Shown: positions 17,884 to 25,910 of the stretch, one piece after another | How the letters are laid out: each line of letters begins with the position of its first letter | Numbering within the stretch: position 1 is the first letter of the stretch | Assembly: GCF_016907515.1 (NCBI RefSeq) | Contig: NZ_JAFBBY010000001.1 | Location: 3,720,001 to 3,784,000, forward strand | Source of the DNA: Nocardioides nitrophenolicus | GTDB lineage: Bacteria; Actinomycetota; Actinomycetes; Propionibacteriales; Nocardioidaceae | DNA: 64,000 bases | Direction: 5' to 3' | The notes under the pieces: generated by a model | The model's database searches: none | Told to the model about the DNA's origin: nothing | Seen by the model: the letters and a program-made list of their open reading frames with translations, nothing else | Position numbers and translations under genes: made by a program

Positions 17884-17911
17884 AGGGGTTCGAATCCCCT
17901 CACCTCCACCA
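17884..17911 (+). other. Orphan 3' end of a tRNA or tmRNA gene (T-arm, acceptor strand, CCA)
   Basis: A T-arm with perfect stem AGGGG/CCCCT (17884-17888, 17896-17900) and loop TTCGAAT is followed by the acceptor strand CACCTCC, discriminator A and an encoded CCA (17909-17911). No matching 5' acceptor strand (GGAGGTG type) or D-arm lies within tRNA distance, and I cannot find a tmRNA tag frame. It therefore looks like the 3' piece left by integration or deletion at a tRNA/tmRNA gene. A terminator hairpin follows directly. Confidence 0.6.
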
Positions 17912-17918
17912 GCAAGCA

Positions 17919-17952
17919 AGAACCGGCAGGTCGCCTCTGACCTGCCGGTTCT
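17919..17952 (+). terminator. Strong hairpin after the tRNA-like 3' end; related copy at 45970
   Basis: A 14-bp perfect stem (AGAACCGGCAGGTC and complement) encloses the loop GCCTCT. It starts 8 bases after the encoded CCA, the usual place for a tRNA terminator. A near-identical hairpin with the same flank (CTCGCGT) occurs at 45970-46005. Confidence 0.65.
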
Positions 17953-17976
17953 CGCGTTTCCGGCACGTGCGATCGA

Positions 17977-18123
17977 TCAGTCCTGGCAGGGGCAGGTGCC
18001 TTCGGCGTGCTTGTAGTCGTAGAAGCGCGGGTTTCCGCAGTAGCAGACAATCCGAGACGTGTCGGTCGGCTCAGTGCCGTGGTCGACATCGGCACCGTAC
18101 GCAGGGCACGGCCCTCTCTGCAT
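17977..18123 (-). CDS. Small Cys-rich protein (tentative)
   Basis: A 48-residue frame ending in two close Cys pairs, VCYCGNPRFYDYKH and TCPCQD, resembling a small zinc-ribbon or SEC-C-like metal site. A further Cys is near the N terminus (MQRGPC). No good ribosome site precedes the ATG at 18123, so the true start is uncertain. I do not recognise a named family. Confidence 0.4.
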   Translation of the reverse strand: MQRGPCPAYGADVDHGTEPTDTSRIVCYCGNPRFYDYKHAEGTCPCQD

Positions 18124-18228
18124 CGTCGGTTGGCCGTTGAGTCACCTGACCAGTGTCGTGCGAAGATCCGTCTTTCGGCATCACCGCGCGGTTCGGGGCC
18201 GATGCGGCCCGGTCCGCCCGCGACGGCG

Positions 18229-18636
18229 TCACCGAGACCCCGGCTCGCCCAAGACGAACACGACCCGACCGGGGGAACCGGGTTCGTCGACGAGGACCCT
18301 GAGTCGGAGTGGTCCTGTGGCGATCCCGGTTGCGCGCTGCTCCTCGTTGCCAGCGTCCGACAGGATCAGGGTGCCACTGGCAGCCACGAACTCGTCGTCG
18401 TGGATGCACACCATGTCCTCATCTGCGTAGTCGACCCACACCTCTGCGATCGCCTCACCGTCGACGGCGTGCTGGATGCCCACGGCAACCACCGAGCGGC
18501 CGGCCGCGATCCCGTTCTGGTCGAGCGTCGTCGGTAGTCCCTCGACGGAACCAGGATCGCCGAGCACCGCGAGACCCCAGGGCCATTCTCTGGTCATCGA
18601 CAGCAACCGGCGCGCGCCACCCACACAGGTGATCAT
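18229..18636 (-). CDS. Hypothetical protein
   Basis: A 135-residue soluble protein with alternating strands (GRSVVAVGIQHAVDGEAIAEVWVDY, EFVAASGTLILSDAGNEEQR, LRLRVLVDEPGSPGRVVFVLG). Codon choice is GC-rich at third positions, as in true genes here. ATG 18636 starts the protein-like part; the frame is open further upstream in less convincing sequence. The family is not recognised. It is the downstream member of two minus-strand small genes. Confidence 0.5.
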   Translation of the reverse strand: MITCVGGARRLLSMTREWPWGLAVLGDPGSVEGLPTTLDQNGIAAGRSVVAVGIQHAVDGEAIAEVWVDYADEDMVCIHDDEFVAASGTLILSDAGNEEQRATGIATGPLRLRVLVDEPGSPGRVVFVLGEPGSR

Positions 18637-18791
18637 GCCCCGTCGTGGTGTCTCCGGGCCGCTACGTCGTTCGCTCGTCCACCCTGTAGTCCGCGGGTCT
18701 GAGCAGTTCGACACCTGGGAGATAGGTGCGGTAATCGGCATGACCGCGGGGACCGCGATAGGAGCGGGCACGTCGAGTGCACTGCGCGGTC

Positions 18792-19094
18792 CTACATGGT
18801 GGCGGGCCAGGACGCTGACGACTGCCAGGAGCGCTCGGCGCCGATGCGCCAGATGAAGCCTCGTGGATCGTCCAATGCTCGATCGGCCTCTGCGCGGGAC
18901 GGAGTCCCCTGCGGCCACAGGTGCGGATGCCAGACACCGAGCATCGCCGCCCGTGACTCCAGGTCTGAGACTGCGTCACCTGCGACCAACAGCGCCACCG
19001 AGTCGCAGCCCTCCGCCGGCTCACCGCCCGTGACGAAGCCGACGACGCGACCCCGCCGCCACCGGGGACCGCCCGGTAAGCCCCTCATCCGCAC
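18792..19094 (-). CDS. Hypothetical protein
   Basis: A 100-residue protein with a plausible strand-helix start (GRVVGFVTGGEPAEGCDSVALLVAGD) and a Trp-rich middle (LGVWHPHLWPQG, GFIWRIGAERSW). Third-position GC is high. I see no known domain. It is divergent from the gene at 19159. The stop is followed by about 150 bases before the next minus-strand gene. Confidence 0.4.
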   Translation of the reverse strand: MRMRGLPGGPRWRRGRVVGFVTGGEPAEGCDSVALLVAGDAVSDLESRAAMLGVWHPHLWPQGTPSRAEADRALDDPRGFIWRIGAERSWQSSASWPATM

Positions 19095-19158
19095 GGGCCG
19101 ATGCTATCCGTGCCAACGACGACTGGCGCGGACGGAGGGAGCGGACGAGAATCCCGAC

Positions 19159-19698
19159 GTGGACCTCGCCGTTGTCAGTGCAACGATCCCGGAAGCGCGA
19201 CGTCTGACATTTTGCACGGGGCTCGCTTGGGCCCTGGAGCCGGTTCTTTCGTTAGACACTTCGCCGATAGGTCGACGTGCCGCTTCCGAGGTGAAGCAAC
19301 TGGTAGCGGAGACGTGGCAGGTAGTAGGCACTGATGATGACGCCCGCGATCTGGAGCTGCGGGTGAGAGACCGCGACGAGCTGGTCGGTGTCGACCTCGA
19401 CGTGCCTGAGTCTTGGCGATCAGACCTTCTGAACGTTCTTCAGTTCGGACTCCGCTGCGCCCGTACTCGGGACGAGCGCTGGCTCGTGTCTGCTCTTGCG
19501 GCGTGCCAGGACCTGCTGTACTTCCTGCAGCAGGCGGCCGGGGAGTCCGGGAACGAGGCGGGCGAGTGGGTCATCGATAGCGTGGCTGACTGGGCCCGGG
19601 CAGACGTGTGGCTCTCCGACTACTCGACAGCCCTTTCCGGTGTCCGATCGCGCATCGAGGACTTGGCCTCAGCGGCATCGGTCTCCCGGTCCCCCTAG
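19159..19698 (+). CDS. Hypothetical helical protein
   Basis: A 179-residue, mostly helical protein: IPEARRLTFCTGLAWALEPV, ASEVKQLVAETWQVVG, RWLVSALAACQDLLYFLQQA and VRSRIEDLASAAS. GTG 19159 is preferred because GGAGGGAG lies about 14 bases upstream and the sequence before it is Arg/Pro-rich and not protein-like. The family is not recognised. The layout (several amphipathic helices, acidic) resembles small immunity or DUF416-like proteins, but this is only an impression. Confidence 0.5.
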   Translation: MDLAVVSATIPEARRLTFCTGLAWALEPVLSLDTSPIGRRAASEVKQLVAETWQVVGTDDDARDLELRVRDRDELVGVDLDVPESWRSDLLNVLQFGLRCARTRDERWLVSALAACQDLLYFLQQAAGESGNEAGEWVIDSVADWARADVWLSDYSTALSGVRSRIEDLASAASVSRSP

Positions 19699-19768
19699 AA
19701 ACCGAGGCTCACCGCGTCCGTGCAGGTCGCGGCAGGAGCCGGTGGTCGGTCTCAGGCAGACTGCCGGC

Positions 19769-20137
19769 ATGAGCACAAGCGGCGCCCAAGCGGCGGCCTT
19801 CTTCCGTGATGTGGCTCGGACCAACCTGGTCTGGTGGGTGCGGGACGAGGACGGCAGTCCAGCGCCAATCTCCGAGTCCGGGCAGCGCGCGTTCCCGTAC
19901 TGGTCGAGTGAAGCGCGGGCGCGGCGGGCCGCGACGCTGTGGGGTTCGCAGTTTCGGGCATTGTCGATGCCTCTGGACCACTGGCGCAGCGTGGAGTTGC
20001 CCGACCTCGATCGAGGTGGGTTTCGGGTCGGCATCAACTGGAGTGGGTCGCGGTTGACTGGTTGGGACTTCGCTGTGAGCGAGGTCGTCACCCGCCTCGC
20101 TCACGCGCTCGGTGAGACGACCGCGGGGAACGACTGA
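19769..20137 (+). CDS. DUF2750-like protein
   Basis: A 122-residue protein with the layout I associate with DUF2750: AAAFFRDVARTNLVWWVRDEDGSP, then RAFPYWSSEARARRAATLWG and a closing part with LPDLDRGGFRVGINWSG and WDFAVSEVVTRLAHAL. The function of the family is unknown; its members are often found near immunity-type genes. ATG 19769 is the first credible start. The frame is open upstream inside the preceding gene. Confidence 0.6.
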   Translation: MSTSGAQAAAFFRDVARTNLVWWVRDEDGSPAPISESGQRAFPYWSSEARARRAATLWGSQFRALSMPLDHWRSVELPDLDRGGFRVGINWSGSRLTGWDFAVSEVVTRLAHALGETTAGND

Positions 20138-20212
20138 AACGTCCCAGCTAGGACCTGGCTGGCTCTTCGGTGGAGGGCGACATGCCCGACGAGGGCACCT
20201 TGTTGCGCCCGC

Positions 20213-20821
20213 TCAGGAGAGCATCTTCAGCTCCGTGACGATCTCCAGATCATCGAACTCTGAGATCGCGTCCCCTTCCGCGATCAGCTCTGGAGACGTC
20301 GTGAAGCCGATCAGCTGATCGTCGACGAGCGTTCGGACGAGCTGCTCGACCTCAGGTCCCGGTCCTCCCCACACCTCGATCAACACGTGGCCCCTCGTCT
20401 CGGACTGTGCTCGCGCGATGTAGGTGGGGGAGTGGGGCCGGACTCGGTCGCTGACGACGATCTCGCTGAACTCCGCGCCCTCGGCGCAGGCGACCTGCTC
20501 GAACCCAGAGTCGTTGCCGCAGGAGTCGCTTCCAGGAAAGGGATGACTCACCTGGACGAAGATCGACTCCACCGCCGTGTCGTGGGTGGTGATCGAGGCC
20601 CGCAGGCCGGAGTCGTCCACACTCCCGCGCACGTCAGCGACGTCTTCCGGCTCGAGGTGTGACAGCACGGACGCCGCCAAGGCTCGAGGAGTCGCCGTCA
20701 CGCGCGCGTCGTCCGATGTGCTCTCCTGAGTGTGTTTCGCCTCCACCGATCCGGTACAACCAGCCGTCGCGAAGGCGACCATGGCCGCGATGAAGGCGGC
20801 AAGAGAGCTCCGGGTCGCCAC
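20213..20821 (-). CDS. Putative lipoprotein
   Basis: A 202-residue exported protein. The N terminus (GTG start) has a short basic head and a hydrophobic stretch AAFIAAMVAFATAGC ending in a lipobox-like ATAGC, so Cys 22 would be acylated. The mature part has alternating acidic and hydrophobic segments (EDVADVRGSVDDSGLRASI, VLIEVWGGPGPEVEQLVRTLVDD) and Cys in a GSDSCGNDSGFEQVACAEG segment that may form a disulphide. No family is recognised. Confidence 0.65.
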   Translation of the reverse strand: MATRSSLAAFIAAMVAFATAGCTGSVEAKHTQESTSDDARVTATPRALAASVLSHLEPEDVADVRGSVDDSGLRASITTHDTAVESIFVQVSHPFPGSDSCGNDSGFEQVACAEGAEFSEIVVSDRVRPHSPTYIARAQSETRGHVLIEVWGGPGPEVEQLVRTLVDDQLIGFTTSPELIAEGDAISEFDDLEIVTELKMLS

Positions 20822-20937
20822 GAGGAGAAGGCTAGGCGATGGCTGACCTCAGCGCTGCAGGAGATCGCTGCGTGGGGTGCGCCTGATCCACCACACGCAG
20901 CGGAGTGCAGGAACTGATAGCGGCAGGTCTAGGTGGC

Positions 20938-21255
20938 CTACCTCGGATCGAGCATCGCGTGTGCCCATTCCTCCAGATCCTTCGGGTCGTTCCGCCCCGC
21001 TGGCTCGGCGAGACACAGAGCCGCGCGCACCGACCGATCCGCCGAGTCTCCGATCGCGGTCGACCCGCCGTCCCCGCGATCCAGGTATCTCCAAAGGGCG
21101 ACTTTCGACCTCGTCAGCAAGGCATCGTCCGGGATCCCGGCCTCCCAAGCCGCGCACAGGTCGCCGACCACTGACTGCAGCTCTGAAGGGATCTGTCCGC
21201 GTTCGCGAAGCAAGGTCGCGATGCGTCCGGCGACTACTCGGTGGCTGTCAGCCAT
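20938..21255 (-). CDS. Hypothetical protein
   Basis: A 105-residue helical protein (MADSHRVVAGRIATLLRERG, ELQSVVGDLCAAWEAGIPDD, KVALWRYLDRGDGG, DLEEWAHAMLDPR). Third-position GC supports coding. It may form an operon with the lipoprotein gene downstream on the same strand. The family is not recognised. Confidence 0.5.
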   Translation of the reverse strand: MADSHRVVAGRIATLLRERGQIPSELQSVVGDLCAAWEAGIPDDALLTRSKVALWRYLDRGDGGSTAIGDSADRSVRAALCLAEPAGRNDPKDLEEWAHAMLDPR

Positions 21256-21264
21256 GTTGCGAAC

Positions 21265-21702
21265 CTAACCCGTCTGCGGACGTGGGGCCTCGCCCCGCAG
21301 GATGGCCAACTTGTTCTCCGGCGCATCGGGAGCGAGGAACTCTGGGATGGTGCGATCGTCGCGCCTCGGCCTGGACAGGAACGGGACGGGCCACTCGGTG
21401 ATTCGCTCCCGCTCGACATGCCGAAAGGCGCCGTCGCCGGTCTCGTCGATGTACTCCCGTTGACGCACGAGCGCGAGGGGCGGTTCGGCCCCGATTGTGG
21501 CCTCGGAATGGGCCAGTGCATCTTCGTAGGTGCTGAACGCGTAGAAGTAGTCGTCACCATCGGAGGTGTCGTCGGCACCCTGATCAGGGTGACACCAGAC
21601 CCGGTACTCGAGGACCTCGTCCCAGACATAGCCGCCGCCCGCGTGAGCGGTGGCCGGATAGGTGCCCACCTTGTCTGGTTCGACTGCCGTCGGGAAGGAC
21701 AT
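21265..21702 (-). CDS. Hypothetical protein
   Basis: A 145-residue soluble protein with GGGYVWDEVLEYRVWCHPD, an acidic linker DTSDGDDYFYAF and EWPVPFLSRPRRDDRTIPEFL. I associate this pattern with a conserved small family of proteobacteria and actinobacteria with no established function. ATG 21702 avoids overlap with the next gene; the frame is open to 21798 with Arg-rich sequence that looks non-coding. Confidence 0.55.
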   Translation of the reverse strand: MSFPTAVEPDKVGTYPATAHAGGGYVWDEVLEYRVWCHPDQGADDTSDGDDYFYAFSTYEDALAHSEATIGAEPPLALVRQREYIDETGDGAFRHVERERITEWPVPFLSRPRRDDRTIPEFLAPDAPENKLAILRGEAPRPQTG

Positions 21703-21772
21703 GGCAGCAGGATTCCACGTCCCGGCCCGCCGGGCGGGGAAGCATGCCACGGGCATTCGGCGCCCAGACACG

Positions 21773-22117
21773 TCAAGCAGGCCGAGGAACCGCATCACCG
21801 GGGAACGTCAGGCAGGCGTGGACCTCGTAGGTCATCATTCCGGCCCGCACGCAGGGATCCTCGGCGAACAGCGCGTCGGCCTCCTCGACGCCGATGGTCA
21901 GCACCGCGATGCCGGCGAGGGTGTCCGAGAGGACCGGGACGAGGACGGCGATGACGCCGTCGGCGCGCAGGGTGACCATGCGGCGCTGGTGCTCCAGCTC
22001 GGTCGCGTCGGCGCCCTGCTGGTGTCGGTCGGCGGTCCAGGTGAGCACGCAGACGCTCGCGGGGGTCGCGGTCGCGGCCAGGTCCTGGATCTGTGCATCG
22101 GTGACCGGTGATGTCAT
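21773..22117 (-). CDS. YCII-like protein
   Basis: A 114-residue protein with the YCII fold pattern: a first strand CVLTWTADRHQ, then ELEHQRRMVTLRADGVIAVLVPVL, a strand GIAVLTIGVEEADALFAEDPCVRAGMMTYEV and a closing strand. YCII-type proteins are dimeric ferredoxin-like-fold enzymes or scaffolds with varied roles. There is no strong ribosome site at ATG 22117. Confidence 0.55.
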   Translation of the reverse strand: MTSPVTDAQIQDLAATATPASVCVLTWTADRHQQGADATELEHQRRMVTLRADGVIAVLVPVLSDTLAGIAVLTIGVEEADALFAEDPCVRAGMMTYEVHACLTFPGDAVPRPA

Positions 22118-22162
22118 GTCATGAACCTACGCCCCGGCGCGGGTGGCGGACCCGGGTCGCGC

Positions 22163-22825
22163 TCAGCCGAGCTGCGTCGCGAGCTGGTCGGCCCAGGGCG
22201 TCCCGGCGGCGGCGAGCAGTCGATCGGCCTGACGGCGGATCGCTGGGATCCGGCTGGGGCGGGCGATGACCAGGCGCAGGGCGAGGACGGCGACGTCGTC
22301 GGGCGCGGAGGGGTCGCGGGGCCGGCCGGACCAGCGGACGGCCTGGTTGATCGTGGCGTCGAGCATCTCGATCACGACGTCGGCTCGGGTCGCGACGAAC
22401 TCCCCGTCGGCCACGCCGCGTTCGATGACGTCGCGCGATCGGGCCATCGCGGCGTCGTACGCCGTGCGCCACTCGCGGAACTCGGGCTCGTCGATCAGCG
22501 CGCTCAGGTAGAGGCCGCGCAGGTCGTAGGCGCTGGTCATCTCGACCAGGATCTCGCGGCGGACGGACTGGTAGAACTCGACGGACGCCGGCGTGCCCTC
22601 GGGGAGCTCGCGGGCGCCGCGCAGGCCAGGTGAGCGCTCGTGGTCGTACGCGTAGAGAGCGCGGGCGATGTCGTGCTTGGTCGCGAAATGGTGGAAGAGC
22701 GACGGCTGGCGCACGCCGACGGCGTCGGCGATCTCGCGCGTCGACGTGCCGTGGAATCCCTTCGTCGCGAACAGGCGCGCGGCCTCGCGCAGGATCTGCT
22801 CCGGGGTGACCTTCGAGCGCGCCAT
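22163..22825 (-). CDS. TetR-family repressor
   Basis: A 220-residue TetR regulator. The N-terminal HTH is complete: PEQILREAARLFATKGFHG, then TSTREIADAVGVRQPSLFHHFATKHDI. The ligand-binding part is helical with SAYDLRGLYLSALIDEPEF. It is divergent from the APC permease operon. Two palindromes of the same sequence lie in the shared promoter, one 8 bases before its ATG, so it probably represses itself and the operon until a substrate or product binds. Confidence 0.9.
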   Translation of the reverse strand: MARSKVTPEQILREAARLFATKGFHGTSTREIADAVGVRQPSLFHHFATKHDIARALYAYDHERSPGLRGARELPEGTPASVEFYQSVRREILVEMTSAYDLRGLYLSALIDEPEFREWRTAYDAAMARSRDVIERGVADGEFVATRADVVIEMLDATINQAVRWSGRPRDPSAPDDVAVLALRLVIARPSRIPAIRRQADRLLAAAGTPWADQLATQLG

Positions 22826-22832
22826 GGCTTCA

Positions 22833-22850
22833 GTCTATCGACTGATAGAC
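22833..22850. promoter_or_regulatory. TetR operator 1
   Basis: Palindrome GTCTATCGACTGATAGAC with perfect 7-bp arms around GACT. It shares the core CTATCGA-N-GATAG with the second site, 52 bp away centre to centre (about five helical turns). It is next to the TetR start codon, so it fits autorepression. Confidence 0.7.
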
Positions 22851-22885
22851 AAAGCGGGAGCGGTGGTCCTACAGTGTCGCCGTCG

Positions 22886-22901
22886 CCTATCGATCGATAG
22901 G
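22886..22901. promoter_or_regulatory. TetR operator 2
   Basis: A perfect 16-bp palindrome, CCTATCGATCGATAGG, 22 bases upstream of the APC permease ATG. It has the same core as the site at 22833. Its position fits repression of the permease operon. Confidence 0.7.
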
Positions 22902-22923
22902 CAAACGGCCGGCAAGGAGACCC

Positions 22924-24318
22924 ATGGAATCGACCACAGCAGCCGCGGAGACCGGTGGCGGGCTCCGCGGCGACGCCGTCAGTGCACGGCACCTCGTGTT
23001 CTTCGTGGTGTCGGCCGCGGCACCGTTGACCGTGATGGCGGGCTTCGCGCCGCTCGCGTTCCTCGTCGGGGGCCAGACCGCGCCGGTCGGGTATCTCGCC
23101 GCCGGCCTCGTCTACGCCCTCTTCGCCGTCGGCTTCTGCGCGATGTCGCGCCACGTGCGCAACGCCGGGGCGTTCTACGCCTATGTCAGCCGAGGGCTCG
23201 GCCGTACCGTCGGCGCCGGCTCCGCCCTCGTCGCGTACGTCGCCTACACCCTCGGCGAGATCGGCTTCTGCGCCGCGGCGGGTCTGTTCGCATCGACGAC
23301 GCTCGACGACCTCGCCGGGATCCGGCTCTCCTGGGGCGTGTGCGCGGTGGCGCTCGGTGCGATCGTCTCGGTGGTGTCGTACTGCCGGGTCGACGTCGGC
23401 GCCCGCGTCCTCGCCCTGCTCCTGGCCGGCGAGCTCGGGCTGCTCCTCGCGCTCGTGGTCGCGATCCTCGCGAAGGGCACTCCGGAGGGCCTCTCGCTGC
23501 GGGGCTTCGACCCGTCGACCTGGGACGCCAGCGTGCTGGGGTCGCTGTTCGTGATCACCTTCGTGGTCTACATCGGCTTCGAGCAGACGGCCGTGTACGC
23601 CGAGGAGGCGCGCGACCCACGCCGGACCGTGCCCCGGGCGACCTATCTCGCCGTCGGGCTGCTCGCCGTCACCTACACCGTCGTGTCCTGGGTGCTGCTG
23701 ATGGCCATCGGTCCCGGCGCGCTCGGCGCCGCGCTGGCCGGCGACCCGTCCCAGCTGGTCTTCGCCGTCAACCAGGCCTTCCTCGGCGGCTTCCTGACCG
23801 ACGTGATGCAGGTCCTCATCGTGACCAGCTTCGTCGCGGGTGTGCTCGCGCTGCACAACGCCGGCGCCCGGTACCTGTTCGCGCTGGGCCGCGACCGGCT
23901 GCTGCCCGTCTCGCTCGGCACGACAGGCGAGAACGGCAGCCCGTCGCGGGCGGTCGTCGTCCAGTCCGCGATCGTGCTCCTCGCCCTGATCGGCTTCGGG
24001 CTCTCCGACCTCGACCCCTACACCCAGGTCGTGATCTGGACGAACACCCCGACCCTCGTCGGCGTGCTCTTCCTGCAGATCCTCACGTCGGTGGCGGTGA
24101 TCAGCTTCTTCGCCCGCAACCACAGCGACGAGAGCATCTGGCAGCGCCTGGTCGCACCGGCTCTCGCCACGGTGGTGCTCGGAGTCGTCCTCTACCTGGT
24201 CTGCTCCAAGATGGGCCTGCTCACCGGCCTCGGGGCTCGCGACAACCTGCTCATCAACCTGCCCCTGGCGGTCGCCTTCGTCGCGGGCCTCGTCCGCGGG
24301 GTGGTGGCTGCCCGATGA
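22924..24318 (+). CDS. APC-family amino acid/amine permease
   Basis: A 464-residue membrane protein with about 12 hydrophobic helices. The N-terminal signature VFFVVSAAAPLTVMAG, the FEQTAVYAEEARDPRRTVPRA segment (conserved Glu after helix 6) and FALGRDRLLP are typical of the APC superfamily. AAGGAG precedes the ATG. It is first in a three-gene operon with a dimethylformamidase-like hydrolase and a cupin, so the cargo may be a small amide or amine. That is inferred from context. Confidence 0.88.
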   Translation: MESTTAAAETGGGLRGDAVSARHLVFFVVSAAAPLTVMAGFAPLAFLVGGQTAPVGYLAAGLVYALFAVGFCAMSRHVRNAGAFYAYVSRGLGRTVGAGSALVAYVAYTLGEIGFCAAAGLFASTTLDDLAGIRLSWGVCAVALGAIVSVVSYCRVDVGARVLALLLAGELGLLLALVVAILAKGTPEGLSLRGFDPSTWDASVLGSLFVITFVVYIGFEQTAVYAEEARDPRRTVPRATYLAVGLLAVTYTVVSWVLLMAIGPGALGAALAGDPSQLVFAVNQAFLGGFLTDVMQVLIVTSFVAGVLALHNAGARYLFALGRDRLLPVSLGTTGENGSPSRAVVVQSAIVLLALIGFGLSDLDPYTQVVIWTNTPTLVGVLFLQILTSVAVISFFARNHSDESIWQRLVAPALATVVLGVVLYLVCSKMGLLTGLGARDNLLINLPLAVAFVAGLVRGVVAAR

Positions 24319-25910
24319 GTGTCGCCCGCTACGCCTGGTCGATCCCCGGCTTCCCGGTCGAGCGGCCCGGGGCGGATCCGACGACCCCCGAGATCTGGTG
24401 CTACGCCGACCGCTACAGCTGTCTCCCGGGCGACGAGGTCGGTCTCAGCGTCCACACCACCGCGCCGACGTACGACGTCCGGGTGCTGCGCGACGGCGCG
24501 GACCCGGTCGAGGTGTGGTCGGCGGCGGACCTCCCCGGCGTCGCGCATCCGACGCCCGAGGACGCCTACGCGGTGGGGTGCGGATGGCCGGTCGCGGTGC
24601 GGATCCCCGTCGCCGCGCACTGGTCGAGCGGCTTCTACCTGGTCGTCGTGGGGTGTGAGGTCGACGGGCGTCGCCACGAGCGGGAGGGCTTCTTCGTGGT
24701 CCGAGCGGCGCGACCGAGCGCCGACATCGCACTCGTGCTGACGACCGGGACGCTGGCGGCGTACAACGACTGGGGCGGCGCCAACCACTACCGCGGCCTC
24801 GGCGACGACCCGTACGCCGACGTCCCCGCCCCCGTGCTGTCGAGCCGGCGGCCGGTCGCGCGGGGCATGCTGCGGCTGCCCGACGGCGCGCCCCGCAATG
24901 CCAACCCGACGACGCCCGGGCCGGGCTACCGTCCCCGTCATCCCACCTACGAGTGGGCGATCACGCACGGCTACTCGCGCCATCACAGCGACGCCTTCTG
25001 GGCGACCTACGAGCGGCCGTTCGTGGTGTGGGCCGAGCGCAACGGCTACCGGCTCGACCACCTCACGCAGCAGGACCTGCACGACGACCCCACGGCGCTC
25101 GACGGCTACCGATGCGCGGTGTTCGTCGGCCACGACGAGTACTGGACCTGGGAGATGCGCGACGTCGTCGACCGCTTCGTCGACGCCGGCGGTCACCTCG
25201 CCCGGTTCGCCGGCAACTACGTCTGGCAGGTCCGGCTCGACGACGAGGGCCGGCAGACCTGCTACAAGGACCCGAACCTCGACCCACTGCTCGCCATCAA
25301 CCCGACCCGCGTCACCACGACTTGGGACGCGCCGTTCGTCGGGCGTCCCGCGGCGTCCACGATGGGCCTGACCGGCCTCGGCGGCGCCTACGCGCGGTAT
25401 GGCGCCACCACCCCGCGCAGCAGCGGCGGCTACACCGTCTACCGGCCCGAGCACTGGGCGCTCGAGGGCACCGACCTGTTCTACGGCGACGTGTTCGGCG
25501 CGGCCCCGGTCTGCGTGGCCGCCTTCGAGGTCGACGGCGTCGACTACACCTTCCGCCACGGTCTGCCGTACCCGACCGGCGCCGACGGCGCGCCCGCCGA
25601 CCTCGAGATCGTCGCGATGACCCCGGCCGTCCTCGGCGAGATCGACCGGTGGGCGGGCGAGGTCCCGATCGGCGCGCCGATGGACGAGATGCACCAGCTC
25701 CTCCGGGCGGTCTGGGGCGACGACGTCCCGGAGCGCTTCCGCAGCGGATACGGCGCCGGCATGGTCGCCACCTTCCGCCGCGGCGCCGGCGAGGTCTTCA
25801 ACGCCGGCACCACCGAGTGGGTCAGCGGCCTCATCCACCGCGACCCGTTCACCGAGCAGATCACCCACAACGTGCTGCGCCGCTTCGCCGGACGCCAGGA
25901 GGACCGATGA
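24315..25910 (+). CDS. N,N-dimethylformamidase large-subunit-like protein
   Basis: A 531-residue protein. ATG 24315 overlaps the permease stop (ATGA). After an N-terminal Ig-like part (YADRYSCLPGDEVGLSVHTT) it has the C-terminal domain of dimethylformamidase beta chains: AAYNDWGGANHY, HPTYEWAITHGYSRHHSDAFW, VFVGHDEYWTWEMRD, HLARFAGNYVWQVR and FNAGTTEWVSGL. Known enzymes split N,N-dimethylformamide to dimethylamine and formate using mononuclear iron and a small alpha subunit. No small-subunit gene is visible here and the protein is shorter than classic DmfA2, so the real substrate may be another small amide. Confidence 0.8.
   Translation: MSVARYAWSIPGFPVERPGADPTTPEIWCYADRYSCLPGDEVGLSVHTTAPTYDVRVLRDGADPVEVWSAADLPGVAHPTPEDAYAVGCGWPVAVRIPVAAHWSSGFYLVVVGCEVDGRRHEREGFFVVRAARPSADIALVLTTGTLAAYNDWGGANHYRGLGDDPYADVPAPVLSSRRPVARGMLRLPDGAPRNANPTTPGPGYRPRHPTYEWAITHGYSRHHSDAFWATYERPFVVWAERNGYRLDHLTQQDLHDDPTALDGYRCAVFVGHDEYWTWEMRDVVDRFVDAGGHLARFAGNYVWQVRLDDEGRQTCYKDPNLDPLLAINPTRVTTTWDAPFVGRPAASTMGLTGLGGAYARYGATTPRSSGGYTVYRPEHWALEGTDLFYGDVFGAAPVCVAAFEVDGVDYTFRHGLPYPTGADGAPADLEIVAMTPAVLGEIDRWAGEVPIGAPMDEMHQLLRAVWGDDVPERFRSGYGAGMVATFRRGAGEVFNAGTTEWVSGLIHRDPFTEQITHNVLRRFAGRQEDR

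Noticed and set aside
17400..17911. A full tmRNA gene ending at 17911
   Set aside because: I found no matching 5' acceptor strand with the usual GGTTTCGAC-like start and no tag-peptide frame at a suitable distance.
17655..18095. Minus-strand frame across the tRNA-like 3' end
   Set aside because: It includes the antisense of the T-arm (reads RGFEPLTF) and is a mis-annotation trap rather than a protein.
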